Positions 1 to 8,426 of a stretch of 64,000 bases of DNA are shown here, one piece after another. Made by a program: the position numbers and the translations under genes. The notes beneath the pieces were generated by a model, which made no database searches, was not told the DNA's origin, and saw nothing but the letters and a program-made list of their open reading frames with translations. The stretch is from Candidatus Baltobacteraceae bacterium (GTDB lineage: Bacteria > Vulcanimicrobiota > Vulcanimicrobiia > Vulcanimicrobiales > Vulcanimicrobiaceae). The stretch is taken from positions 62,001 through 126,000 of the forward strand of contig DASXGW010000012.1 of the NCBI GenBank assembly GCA_036488875.1, given 5' to 3'. Within the stretch, counting starts at the first letter, position 1. The number at the start of each line of letters is the position of its first letter.

Positions 1-411
1 GTCTTTCGTCTTTCGGTGGAGAGCGCGTACGCCGGCGGCGTCGGCAACCGGGGTCAGCTATGGGACGCGGCGCTGCGGATGTGGCGGCGGCATCCGTTGC
101 TCGGTGTCGGCGCGGGCAACTACGAACTCGAGCTTCCGTTTTACGGCGTTCTCGGCGTACGCACGCACGCCAACAGCTGGTATTTGCAATCGCTGGCGGA
201 GGGCGGTATTCTGCTCTTCGGCGCGACCGTGGCGGTGATCGCGGCGATCGCTGCGGCATTCGTCCGCGAGGTGCGCCGTTCGCCGTGGATCGCCGGCGCG
301 GCGGCCGCATCGCTGGCGATCTGCTTGCATCAAATCGCCGATTATTTGATTTTCTTTCCGAAAGTGGGCATGACGTGGTGGCTGCTGCTGGGGATCGCCG
401 CCGCCGCGTAA
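1..411 (+). CDS. O-antigen ligase/polymerase-like membrane protein, C-terminal part
   Basis: The frame is open from the first base and ends with TAA at 409-411, so only about 136 C-terminal residues are inside the window. The fragment carries the pattern typical of the periplasmic end of O-antigen ligase/Wzy-family proteins: an Arg-rich stretch followed by HPLLGVGAGNYE, then HANSWYLQSLAEGG, then two hydrophobic segments. These proteins join or polymerise lipid-linked oligosaccharides at the outer face of the inner membrane. The gene overlaps the next one, a multi-pass glycosyltransferase, which fits an envelope polysaccharide locus extending upstream. Whether it is a ligase or a polymerase cannot be told from this fragment. 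Confidence 0.75.
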   Translation, partial: VFRLSVESAYAGGVGNRGQLWDAALRMWRRHPLLGVGAGNYELELPFYGVLGVRTHANSWYLQSLAEGGILLFGATVAVIAAIAAAFVREVRRSPWIAGAAAASLAICLHQIADYLIFFPKVGMTWWLLLGIAAAA

Positions 412-1757
412 CGCGCGGCACGATCGCAATCGGCGTTCCGGCCGCCTTTCTCTTTGCGGCCGCGATCGCGAGATTGCTGCGGGTCGCCGCGCCGCGCGAA
501 ATCGTCGCCGATCTCGCGCAACCGCTCGTCGTAGCGACCAACTGGGGCGCGTACGGACGAACGATCTTCGGCGTCTTGTTCGCGATGATCGCCATTGCGA
601 CGATTACGTACTTTCACGTCATCCGCAACCTGTGGGACCACGACGATCGCTACGCGCAGCGCGCCGGCTGGATCGCGGTGCTGTCGGCGCTCGGCATGAT
701 CTTCGCGTGGTTCGTTCCTTATTTGCTCTCCAGCGACGTCTATGCGTATGCGGCTTACGGCGAGCTCGCACGCCTCGGCCACGATCCGTACGCCCACGCT
801 GCGCTCCCCGCCGGCGATCCGGTCTTCGACGCGGCGATCTGGCAGTGGGGAAATCCGTTACCCATTTGCGTGTACGGACCGCTCTTCATCGTCGTCGCAC
901 AAGCGGTGATTACGCTGCTGCACGGATTCGCCACGGTGGTACAGCTGGACGGTTTACGTGCGATCGCCATGCTGTCGCTGCTGCTGTGCATTCCGTTAGC
1001 GTACGCCGCATATCCGGGAACGCCGTTCCAGCGCGGCGTCGCCGCCTTTACCATCGGCCTCAATCCCGTCGCGATTTGGTGCGCCGCCGAAGGTCACAAC
1101 GACGCGCTCGCACTCGCCGTCGTTTTGGGCGGCGTCGCCCTGGCGCGCAACGGGCAGCCGTTCGCGGGTGCCGCCATCGCGGCGCTCGCCGGAACGGTGA
1201 AGTTTCAAGGCGTTTTCGGCGCGATTCCCGGCTCGATGGCGCAAGGTCGCGCGCGCATCGGCGCGGCGCTTGGAGCGGTCGCGGCGCTGGGCGCATCGAT
1301 TCCGTTGCTGCACGCGGTGACCACCGAACTTGCGCCGCAGGGACGCTTTGCGCCCGAAGCTTCGCTCGAAGCGCTCGTGAAGCCGCTCGCTTTTGCCGTC
1401 ATGCATAACGACGCTGCGGTAACCATCCTCACCTCGATGGTCGCTGCTATCGGCGCGCTCGCGTGCGTGGCTCGCGGCGTGGCTCGCTTACGCAACGGGC
1501 GCCTCGAAGGCTGGTTATATTTCGCGCTCGGCGCTTGGCTGCTGATTCCAAATCCCTACCCATGGTATTCGCTCTGGCTGCTGCCGCTGGCGGCGGTCGT
1601 CCCGAACACGCGCCCGGCCGCCGTCGCCTTGTGGCTTTCGCTCTTTTCCGTGCTGCGCTACGTGCCCGACGCGGTAGGCGCGCCCACGCCGGCCGGCGCC
1701 GCAATTTTGGGTGCGATTGCAACGCTGCCGTTCCTGGCGCTGTTTCGCGCTAGGTGA
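375..1757 (+). CDS. multi-pass membrane glycosyltransferase (MptB / GT87-like)
   Basis: About 460 residues, mostly hydrophobic helices. The features resemble polyprenol-phosphate-mannose-dependent mannosyltransferases of the MptB/GT87 type: a loop with SSDVYAYAAYGELARLGHDPY, a following YGPLF, a LNPVAIW...GHNDALAL motif mid-protein, and NPYPWYSLW near the end. Such enzymes take a sugar from a lipid-phosphate donor outside the membrane. The start is uncertain. GTG codons at 375 and 378 lie inside the end of the upstream gene and give a first membrane helix soon after; the frame is open further upstream, but only as an overlap. The stop overlaps the mfd start as GTGA, so the two genes look translationally coupled. 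The specific sugar and acceptor are not visible. Confidence 0.7.
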   Translation: MVAAAGDRRRRVTRGTIAIGVPAAFLFAAAIARLLRVAAPREIVADLAQPLVVATNWGAYGRTIFGVLFAMIAIATITYFHVIRNLWDHDDRYAQRAGWIAVLSALGMIFAWFVPYLLSSDVYAYAAYGELARLGHDPYAHAALPAGDPVFDAAIWQWGNPLPICVYGPLFIVVAQAVITLLHGFATVVQLDGLRAIAMLSLLLCIPLAYAAYPGTPFQRGVAAFTIGLNPVAIWCAAEGHNDALALAVVLGGVALARNGQPFAGAAIAALAGTVKFQGVFGAIPGSMAQGRARIGAALGAVAALGASIPLLHAVTTELAPQGRFAPEASLEALVKPLAFAVMHNDAAVTILTSMVAAIGALACVARGVARLRNGRLEGWLYFALGAWLLIPNPYPWYSLWLLPLAAVVPNTRPAAVALWLSLFSVLRYVPDAVGAPTPAGAAILGAIATLPFLALFRAR

Positions 1758-4700
1758 TTCGAAGGATCTCGAGCAGCGCGACGTTCGCGGACGCGATCTC
1801 GCGACTGCGCGCGCTTGCGGCGCTTCCGGCGCGCAAGCCCGGCGCGTACGCGCTGCACGAAACGATTGCGGCCGCGCGCCCGGCGCTGATCGCCGCGTTG
1901 CGCGATACGGCGCAGGCACCGCTGCTCGTCGCCGTACCGACGCCCGACGTCGCCGAGCGCGCCTTCGCCGACCTTCTTTACTACCTCGGTGAGGAGCGGG
2001 CCGCGGAGCTGGCGCTTTTTCGTTCGCGCGACGAAGCGATCGGCGCGATTGAAAGCCCGTCGGAGCGCAGCGCGCGCATGGCGCTCTTGGCCGATCTCGC
2101 CGACGCACGCCCGCGCATCGTTCTCGCACCCGTCGGCGCCCTGCGCCAGCATCTCGTACCGAGAGCCGTCTTTGACGAGCTGCGGTTTCGACTGGTGCCC
2201 GGCGCGCAAGCGGGTTGGGAGCCGACGCAGCAGCGGCTGTATCGTATGGGGTATCGCCGCACCGACGTCGTTAGCGCGGCCGGCGAATACGCGGTACGCG
2301 GCGGCATCCTCGACGTCTTCCCTCCAACCGCGGAGCGGCCGCTGCGCGTCGAGTTCTTCGGCGACGCCGTCGAAAGCGTGCGCGCGTTTTCGATCGAGTC
2401 GCAGCGCAGCGACGAACCGGTCGAGTTCGCGGATCTGGTCGCGTGGACGGAGATTCCGCGCGACGAACGCTATCGCACGCGCGTTCTCGAGCGCTTCAAC
2501 GGTCCCGAAGCGGTGCGCCGCGAGCTGGCCGCGTTCCTTACGGTGCAATCCGACGTGCCCGAGACGTGGCTGCCGCTGGCGTTCGACGAACCCGCGACGC
2601 TCTTCGACTATCTGTCGCCGCAAACGATCGTGATCCTCGACGAGCCCGGCATGATCGCGACGATCTCCAGCGCGCTCGACGAGGAGCGCACGCGCGAGCA
2701 GCACGTGCTCCTCGCAGACCGCGACGGGGGGACCCCAGCGGCTCTGCCGATGGGGGGCGCGCAGCCGCAGGCGGAGCGCATGTTAAGCGAAGCGTTACTG
2801 GCGGAGGTCGCCGTGCCGCACTTGTCGCTCGATGCGCTCGGCGATTCCATCGCGCGCCACGCAACGCTCGTTTTTCCCGGCGCGATCGAGCACGCGGCCT
2901 CGATAACGTGGGTACCGCGCATCCTCGAGGCGTTTACGCTCGAATGCCGCCCGGTCGAACACTTTAACCGGCAAGTCGAGCTCTTTTCCAAGAGCGCGCG
3001 CGAATGGGTCGCCGCCGGCGACACGCTGGTCGTCGTGAGCACCGCGGTAGCGCGCACGACGGATCTGCTGCGTGCGGCGGGGGTCGAACGGGGAGACACC
3101 GTGATCGTCGACCACGGCAGCATCGACGGCGGATTTGCGATACCGTCGCTGCGGCTGCACGTGCTCGGCGATCGTGAAATTTTCGGCGCGCCGCCCAAGC
3201 GCGTCAAGATGCGGGCGGTCAAGGAAGGCGTGCCGGTTACGCTCGCGGATCTGCGCGTCGGCGACTACGTCGTGCACGCGGTGCACGGCGTCGGTCAATA
3301 TCTCGGCCTGCGCGCCGAGACGATTCTCGGCGCGACCCAAGATTATCTCGACCTGAAATATGCGGGCAGCGATCGGATGCTCGTTCCCGTCACGCAGATG
3401 CATCAAGTCGCCAAATACTCGGCGGCCGAAGGCGCGTCGCCCCGGCTATCCAAGATGGGCGGCGCGGATTGGGCCCGCACGAAAACGCGCGTCAGCGAAT
3501 CGCTTGCCAAGATCGCCGACGAGCTCGTCCATCTCTACGCCGAGCGCGAACTCACGCGCGGCTTCGCCTTCGGCCCCGACACGGCGTGGCAGGCCGAAAT
3601 GGAGGAAGCGTTTGCGTACGAGCCCACGCCCGATCAGCAGAAAGCCATCGACGCGGCCAAAGGCGATATGGAAAACGCGCGGCCGATGGATCGCCTCGTC
3701 TGCGGCGACGTCGGTTACGGCAAAACCGAAGTCGCCATGCGCGCCGCGTTCAAGGCCGTTGCCGACAAGAAGCAAGTCGCGGTGCTCGTCCCGACGACCC
3801 TGCTCGCCGACCAGCACTACCGCACGTTCTCGTCGCGCTTCGCGGGCTTTCCGCTGCGCGTCGAGGAGCTGTCGCGGTTTACTCCCAAGCCGAAGCAGAA
3901 AACGATTCTGCGCGATCTTGCCGAGGGCAAGGTGGACATCGTCATCGGCACGCATCGCCTGCTGCAAAAAGACGTCGCGTTCTCAGATCTCGGGCTCATC
4001 GTCGTCGACGAAGAGCAGCGCTTCGGCGTGATGCACAAGGAGCGCCTCAAGGAATACCGCGCCAGCGTCGACGTGCTGACCTTGTCGGCGACGCCGATCC
4101 CGCGAACGCTTCATATGTCGCTCGTGGGCGTGCGCGATTTGTCGCTGATTCAAACCGCGCCGAAAAATCGCATGTCGATCAAAACCGTCGTCGTTCCGTC
4201 CAGCGACGCGGTCGTGCAGCGCGCGATTACGGCCGAGCTCGATCGCGGCGGACAGATCTATTATTTGCACAACCGCATCGAATCGATCTTTGCGGTGCGC
4301 AACGCGCTGCAGCAGCTGGTGCCGCGCGCGCGCATCGGCGTCGGGCACGGCCAGATGGGCGAGTCGGAGCTCGAGCCCGTGATGCAGTCCTTTATCGAGG
4401 GCGATCTGGACATATTGGTCGCCACGACGATCATCGAAAACGGTATCGATATTCCCAACGTCAACACGATGATCGTCAACGATGCCGACAAGTTCGGATT
4501 GGCGCAGCTCTACCAGCTGCGCGGCCGCGTGGGCCGGTCGAACCATCAGGCGTACTGCTATCTGCTGTACCAGGGCCACAAGGCGCTCACCGAAGAGGCC
4601 AAGGCGCGGCTCGAGGCCATTCGCGAGTTCGCGCATTTGGGCTCCGGGCTGCAGATCGCGATGCGCGACCTGGAGATCCGCGGCGCCGGCAATCTCTTGG

Positions 4701-5254
4701 GCTCGGCGCAGTCCGGCTTCATCGCATCGGTGGGATTCGACACGTATTGCGAGCTGCTCGCGGAAGCAATCGCGCAGCGGCGCGGCATGACGGCGTCGCT
4801 GGAGGATCGGCGCGAGGCCGTCATCGACGTGAAGATCAACGCATTCATTCCCAGCGATTACATCGCGCAAGTCTCGCAAAAGATCGCGGTCTATCAACAG
4901 CTCGCCAAAGCGCGCACGCAGGACGAAGTCGAAGACGTGGCCGCCGGCGTGCGCGACCGATTCGGAGCGTTCCCGTTGCCGCTGGAGCATTTGATCGAGC
5001 TCACCAAACTGCGCGCGATCGCGCTGCAGAAACGCGTAACGCGCGTCGTCGTCGACGACAAACGCCTCACGCTCGGCGTCGGCAGCGGCTTTTCGCTCGA
5101 TCCGACGATGATTCCGAAGTTTCAATCGCTGACGAAGAACCGCTTTCGTTTTGCCGAGGGGAAAATTTTAGTCGATCTTCCGGCCCCGCGCGACAAACAG
5201 CGCACCGAAGAGATTTGGATGCCGCTGCTGCGCAAGCTGCTCGAGGCGTTGTAG
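1754..5254 (+). CDS. mfd: transcription-repair coupling factor Mfd
   Basis: This 1166-residue protein has full family length. It strips stalled RNA polymerase from DNA lesions and recruits the UvrA/UvrB excision machinery. Visible parts in order are a UvrB-like N-terminal region, the CarD-like RNA-polymerase-interaction domain near residue 490 (VGDYVVHAVHGVGQYLGL), the translocase core with Walker A GDVGYGKTE near 650, Walker B DEEQ near 751, SATPIPRTL, and GRVGRS in the second RecA fold, then a C-terminal TRCF domain. The GTG start overlaps the upstream stop by four bases. In many Firmicutes mfd sits close to prsA-like and mazG/yabN genes, as it does here. Confidence 0.97.
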   Translation: MIRRISSSATFADAISRLRALAALPARKPGAYALHETIAAARPALIAALRDTAQAPLLVAVPTPDVAERAFADLLYYLGEERAAELALFRSRDEAIGAIESPSERSARMALLADLADARPRIVLAPVGALRQHLVPRAVFDELRFRLVPGAQAGWEPTQQRLYRMGYRRTDVVSAAGEYAVRGGILDVFPPTAERPLRVEFFGDAVESVRAFSIESQRSDEPVEFADLVAWTEIPRDERYRTRVLERFNGPEAVRRELAAFLTVQSDVPETWLPLAFDEPATLFDYLSPQTIVILDEPGMIATISSALDEERTREQHVLLADRDGGTPAALPMGGAQPQAERMLSEALLAEVAVPHLSLDALGDSIARHATLVFPGAIEHAASITWVPRILEAFTLECRPVEHFNRQVELFSKSAREWVAAGDTLVVVSTAVARTTDLLRAAGVERGDTVIVDHGSIDGGFAIPSLRLHVLGDREIFGAPPKRVKMRAVKEGVPVTLADLRVGDYVVHAVHGVGQYLGLRAETILGATQDYLDLKYAGSDRMLVPVTQMHQVAKYSAAEGASPRLSKMGGADWARTKTRVSESLAKIADELVHLYAERELTRGFAFGPDTAWQAEMEEAFAYEPTPDQQKAIDAAKGDMENARPMDRLVCGDVGYGKTEVAMRAAFKAVADKKQVAVLVPTTLLADQHYRTFSSRFAGFPLRVEELSRFTPKPKQKTILRDLAEGKVDIVIGTHRLLQKDVAFSDLGLIVVDEEQRFGVMHKERLKEYRASVDVLTLSATPIPRTLHMSLVGVRDLSLIQTAPKNRMSIKTVVVPSSDAVVQRAITAELDRGGQIYYLHNRIESIFAVRNALQQLVPRARIGVGHGQMGESELEPVMQSFIEGDLDILVATTIIENGIDIPNVNTMIVNDADKFGLAQLYQLRGRVGRSNHQAYCYLLYQGHKALTEEAKARLEAIREFAHLGSGLQIAMRDLEIRGAGNLLGSAQSGFIASVGFDTYCELLAEAIAQRRGMTASLEDRREAVIDVKINAFIPSDYIAQVSQKIAVYQQLAKARTQDEVEDVAAGVRDRFGAFPLPLEHLIELTKLRAIALQKRVTRVVVDDKRLTLGVGSGFSLDPTMIPKFQSLTKNRFRFAEGKILVDLPAPRDKQRTEEIWMPLLRKLLEAL

Positions 5255-5316
5255 CCGAAAGCGACCGAGCGCCGGCCAGCGAGGGTAAGGGCCGGGTTGT
5301 TGAAAAAAAGAAAATC

Positions 5317-5724
5317 GTGCGGTGGAGCTTTGAGGCAGCCGACGCCGGTCGGGCGTACGGCGTGCGGCGCGACTTACTGACGTATTTGCAGAGTCGAGCG
5401 GCGCAGGGCTCCGATTTAGACGCCGCCGCGCTCATTTTCGGCGAGCTGGTCGGCAACGTGGTCCGCCACGCGCCCGGACCCATTGCCGTCGATATTTTTT
5501 GGGATAACGACATAGCCGTGCTGCGCGTCATCGACCGCGGCCCCGGTTTCGATTGGGACGGCAACGCGCGGCTCCCCGAACGGTACGCCGAGTCCGGGCG
5601 CGGCCTGTTCATCGCCTATAGCGTCGCGCGTAATCTGCGCGTCCGCCGCATTCCCGGGAACGGGACGGAGGCGACGGCGTGGCTGCCGGTCCTCCTCAGC
5701 GAGGCGTTCAAGGCGAAAATATAG
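5317..5724 (+). CDS. stand-alone anti-sigma-type ATP-binding protein (HATPase_c, RsbW-like)
   Basis: About 135 residues forming a single histidine-kinase-like ATPase fold: N-box FGELVGNVVRHA, a DRGPGF nucleotide-binding motif and GRGLFIA. Proteins of this kind (RsbW/SpoIIAB family) bind sigma factors or phosphorylate anti-anti-sigma proteins. I chose GTG at 5317 because the alignable domain begins exactly there (RWSFEAADA). The frame also extends upstream into the end of mfd, but without a good start. The domain closely resembles the C-terminal domain of the large phosphatase at 61310-63856 (shared FGEL.GNVV.HAPGP and SERGRGLFI/SGRGLFI patterns). No sigma factor or STAS partner lies next to it. 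Confidence 0.8.
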   Translation: MRWSFEAADAGRAYGVRRDLLTYLQSRAAQGSDLDAAALIFGELVGNVVRHAPGPIAVDIFWDNDIAVLRVIDRGPGFDWDGNARLPERYAESGRGLFIAYSVARNLRVRRIPGNGTEATAWLPVLLSEAFKAKI

Positions 5725-5774
5725 GATCTCGAAAAGGACCTCGGGCCTTCCGGGAGAACGTCGCGACCTTGTTT

Positions 5775-5794
5775 GCGGGGGCTCTCGTCCCCGC
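5775..5794 (+). other. GC-rich hairpin upstream of the foldase gene
   Basis: GCGGGG (5775-5780) pairs with CCCCGC (5789-5794) across an 8-base loop in the 105-base gap between the ATPase gene and the foldase gene. No T run follows, so it is not an obvious intrinsic terminator. It may lie in the 5' leader of the downstream gene, which has GGAG six bases before its ATG. Confidence 0.35.
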
Positions 5795-5829
5795 CTCATT
5801 ACACACCGACTTTTCCAGTGGAGCCGACA

Positions 5830-6777
5830 ATGTCGATAGCCCAACGGATGTTCGCGGGCCTCGCCCTTTTGCTCGCCGCGTCGACCCTCGCGGCCTGTGC
5901 CGGCGGCGGCGGATCGATCGCGACCGTCAACGGCCAGCCGATCAGCCGCGCCGATTTCGAACAGAAATTGGAATCGAGTTCCGTCGCGCGCAACGTTTTG
6001 CAGCAGATGGTGCAAGAAGCGCTAATCAATCAGTACGCCAAAAACAACAACATCAACGTCACCGACGCCGAAATCAGTCAGCGTGAAGACGAGCTGAAGG
6101 CGAACTTCCCCAGCGGTTCGTGGGACGAAATGCTCAAGGCTCGTAACCTGACCGAAGCCGACGTCAAGACGGCGCTGCGCGAGCAGATCATTCTCGATAA
6201 GGCGCTCGAGAAAGACGTCACGATTACGCCGGCTCAAGTGAAGCAGTATTTCGACAAGAATCACGCGGCGTTCGACAAGCCCGAACAGGTTGAAGCGCGC
6301 CACATTCTCGTGCCGGATCTCGCGACGGCGAACAAAATCGAGGCGCAGCTCAAAGCGGGCAAGAACTTTGCGGATCTCGCGAAGCAGTACTCGACCGATC
6401 CGGGCAGCAAGGACAAGGGCGGCGATCTCGGATGGTTCCGCCGCGGTCAGATGGTCCCGGCGTTCGACAAAGTCGCGTTCACGCTTCCCGTCAACGCGAT
6501 CAGCCAGCCCGTGAAGTCGCCGTTCGGCTATCACATCATCCAAGTCGAAGGGAAGCAGCCGGGGCAAACCGGGACGCTTGCAAACAGCACCGAGCGCATC
6601 ACCGAAATGCTTCGCCAGCAGCAAGAAGCGCCGCTGATTCAGCCGTTCTTACAAGGCTTGCAGCAGAAAGCAACGATCACCACCGATCCGCGTTTCCAAG
6701 ACCTCTTCCCCTCGCCCGCACCCGGCGCGGCCGAGAGCGCGGCACCGGCGGCACCCGCACCGGCAGCGACCAAGTAA
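5830..6777 (+). CDS. PrsA/SurA-like peptidyl-prolyl isomerase lipoprotein
   Basis: The 315-residue protein starts with a lipoprotein signal ending in the lipobox LAAC (Cys23). It continues with a SurA-type N-terminal helical region containing VNGQPISRADFEQKL, and a parvulin (PPIC) rotamase domain around residues 155-245 (VEARHILV, KGGDLGWFRRGQMVPAF, SPFGYHIIQVE). It should act outside the membrane, helping exported proteins fold. The tail is Ala/Pro-rich. ATG at 5830 is preferred over earlier in-frame starts because it has GGAG six bases upstream and gives a proper signal peptide. A strong terminator follows directly, and mazG starts right after it. Confidence 0.9.
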   Translation: MSIAQRMFAGLALLLAASTLAACAGGGGSIATVNGQPISRADFEQKLESSSVARNVLQQMVQEALINQYAKNNNINVTDAEISQREDELKANFPSGSWDEMLKARNLTEADVKTALREQIILDKALEKDVTITPAQVKQYFDKNHAAFDKPEQVEARHILVPDLATANKIEAQLKAGKNFADLAKQYSTDPGSKDKGGDLGWFRRGQMVPAFDKVAFTLPVNAISQPVKSPFGYHIIQVEGKQPGQTGTLANSTERITEMLRQQQEAPLIQPFLQGLQQKATITTDPRFQDLFPSPAPGAAESAAPAAPAPAATK

Positions 6778-6797
6778 CCCAAAGCAGGTCAAAACGG

Positions 6798-6830
6798 AAG
6801 ACCCCGGCGGTGGCCGGGGTCTTTTCTTTT
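6798..6830 (+). terminator. intrinsic terminator after the foldase gene
   Basis: AAGACCCCGGC (6798-6808) pairs perfectly with GCCGGGGTCTT (6813-6823) around a GGTG loop, followed by a T-rich run to 6830. This is a textbook rho-independent terminator ending the mfd-to-foldase transcript on the plus strand. Confidence 0.92.
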
Positions 6831-6847
6831 TCGGAGAAGGGTCGCGC

Positions 6848-8044
6848 ATGCTGGTGCGCATCGCCGGATTAGGTCCCGGAGACCCCAAGCTGTTAACGAT
6901 CGGAAGCTTGGAGGCGCTTCGCGAAATCGGGCGCGCCGTCGCCGTGCTCGCACCTCCCGACTTGAGCGCGTACTTGCGCGACAACGGCATCGACGTCGTT
7001 CGCGGTCTCGTCGACGATCCGGCACTCTTCGTGCGCGGCAGCTCCGAAGAGATCGAGCGTTTCGCCGATCGCGTCGCGCAGCTCCAAGACGGACGCGACC
7101 TGGGTTTAGGCGTGCTCGGCAACCCGCTTTCCGATTTCGCCGGGTTGCCGCCCCTACTGCGTACGCTCGAACGCCGCTCGATACGGACCGAGATCGTACC
7201 CGGCATGCCCCGGGCGACGTTGTCGGCGTCGATCGCCATGCCGCTGGTACCGTTGCCGCCGCAATCCGCGCACCATTCGTGGGACGATCTCATCGAGATC
7301 ATGGCGCGGCTGCGCATGGGGTGTCCCTGGGACCGCGAGCAAACGCACCGCACGCTCGTCCCGTATTTGATCGAGGAAACCTACGAGGTCGTCGAAGCGA
7401 TCGAAGGCGACGACCTGGACGCACTGTGCGAGGAACTCGGCGATCTGCTCCTCCAAATCGTGTTCCATTCGCAACTCGCGACCGAAACGGGAAAGTTCAG
7501 CGTGGCCGACGTCGTCGACGCGCTCTCGAACAAAATGGTGCGGCGTCATCCGCACGTCTTCGGCGACGCCGTCATCGAAGACGTCGACGCCCAGTGGAAA
7601 AACTGGGAGAAGCTCAAATCCCAAGAAAAAACCGGACAGAAGCGCAAGAGCCGTCTGGACGGGATTCCAAAAGAGCTCGGCGCGCTGCAACGCGGACAGC
7701 GCATGCAGGAAAAGGCTTCGCGCGTTGGATTCGACTGGCCGAACGTCTACGGCATCCTCGATAAGCTGCACGAAGAGATGACCGAACTCGCCGAGGTCCG
7801 CCGGGATAAACAGGACGACCGGCGCGTGCGCGAGGAGTTGGGAGACGTTTTCTTCACGCTGGTAAACCTCTCGCGCGCGCTCGGCATCGATGCCGAACAG
7901 GCGATGCGCGAGGCCAACGAAAAGTTCCACAAGCGCTTCTTCTTCATGGAAGAGCGCGCGGCCGCCGACGGTAAGACCCTTTCCGATCTTTCACTTGACG
8001 AACTCGAGGAACTGTGGCAACTAGCGAAGAGACTGGCAGCGTAG
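6848..8044 (+). CDS. mazG: YabN-like fusion: tetrapyrrole-methylase-like domain plus MazG nucleotide pyrophosphohydrolase
   Basis: 398 residues. The N-terminal part, about 135 residues, begins with [11 protein letters not shown] and later has [14 protein letters not shown] and EIVPGM, the landmarks of SAM-dependent tetrapyrrole methylases, but it is clearly shorter than the roughly 200-residue family domain. Two MazG modules follow. The first has [14 protein letters not shown] and EELGD; the second has EEMTE and EELGD. These are the acidic EExxE...ExxD metal sites that hydrolyse (d)NTPs to NMPs. Bacillus YabN has the same domain order and lies near mfd. The compacted methylase part may be a remnant with no catalysis. 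GGAGAAGGG lies just upstream of the ATG. Confidence 0.92.
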   Translation: MLVRIAGLGPGDPKLLTIGSLEALREIGRAVAVLAPPDLSAYLRDNGIDVVRGLVDDPALFVRGSSEEIERFADRVAQLQDGRDLGLGVLGNPLSDFAGLPPLLRTLERRSIRTEIVPGMPRATLSASIAMPLVPLPPQSAHHSWDDLIEIMARLRMGCPWDREQTHRTLVPYLIEETYEVVEAIEGDDLDALCEELGDLLLQIVFHSQLATETGKFSVADVVDALSNKMVRRHPHVFGDAVIEDVDAQWKNWEKLKSQEKTGQKRKSRLDGIPKELGALQRGQRMQEKASRVGFDWPNVYGILDKLHEEMTELAEVRRDKQDDRRVREELGDVFFTLVNLSRALGIDAEQAMREANEKFHKRFFFMEERAAADGKTLSDLSLDELEELWQLAKRLAA

Positions 8045-8424
8045 GAAATTCGCTCATTCGTCTGCGTATGAGCGCGCACGACGCGCACTACGGCGGCAAC
8101 CTCGTCGACGGTGCCCGCATGCTTGCGTTGTTTGGCGACGTCGCCACCGAGCTGTTGATCCGCCTAGACGGGGACGAAGGGCTGTTCGTCGCGTACGACA
8201 AGGTCGAGTTTCTCGCACCGGTCTATGCCGGCGACTATATCGAGGCCGAGGGACGCATCGTAAAATTCGGAAACACGTCGCGGCGCATGGAGTTCGAGGC
8301 GCGCAAAGTCGTCGCCGCTCGCACCGACGTTAACGACAGCGCCGCCGACGTGCTCGACCCACCCACGGTGGTCTGCCGCGCTTCCGGAACGTGCGTCACG
8401 CCCAAGGACAAAAAGCGGCGCTGA
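8014..8424 (+). CDS. kal: 3-aminobutyryl-CoA ammonia-lyase-like hotdog protein (Kal family)
   Basis: A 136-residue hotdog-fold protein. The run from [13 protein letters not shown] through [18 protein letters not shown] and [15 protein letters not shown], and the end ASGTCVTPK, is characteristic of the lysine-fermentation enzyme that removes ammonia from 3-aminobutyryl-CoA. The start used is GTG at 8014, which overlaps mazG by 31 bases; an internal ATG at 8068 would cut off the conserved LIRLR. Usual pathway partners (kamA, kamDE, kdd, kce) are not in the window, so the true substrate here is open. A related CoA thioester is an alternative. Confidence 0.78.
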   Translation: MATSEETGSVGNSLIRLRMSAHDAHYGGNLVDGARMLALFGDVATELLIRLDGDEGLFVAYDKVEFLAPVYAGDYIEAEGRIVKFGNTSRRMEFEARKVVAARTDVNDSAADVLDPPTVVCRASGTCVTPKDKKRR

Positions 8425-8426
8425 GC

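Noticed and set aside
3983-5125. 380-codon minus-strand frame opposite mfd
   Set aside because: It is antisense to conserved mfd motifs, has no recognisable domain and no ribosome site.
3469-5316. Long open frame overlapping most of mfd upstream of the small ATPase gene
   Set aside because: It is an out-of-frame shadow of mfd in GC-rich DNA with Arg/Ala/Gly-rich, protein-unlike translation; only the part from 5317 shows a real domain.
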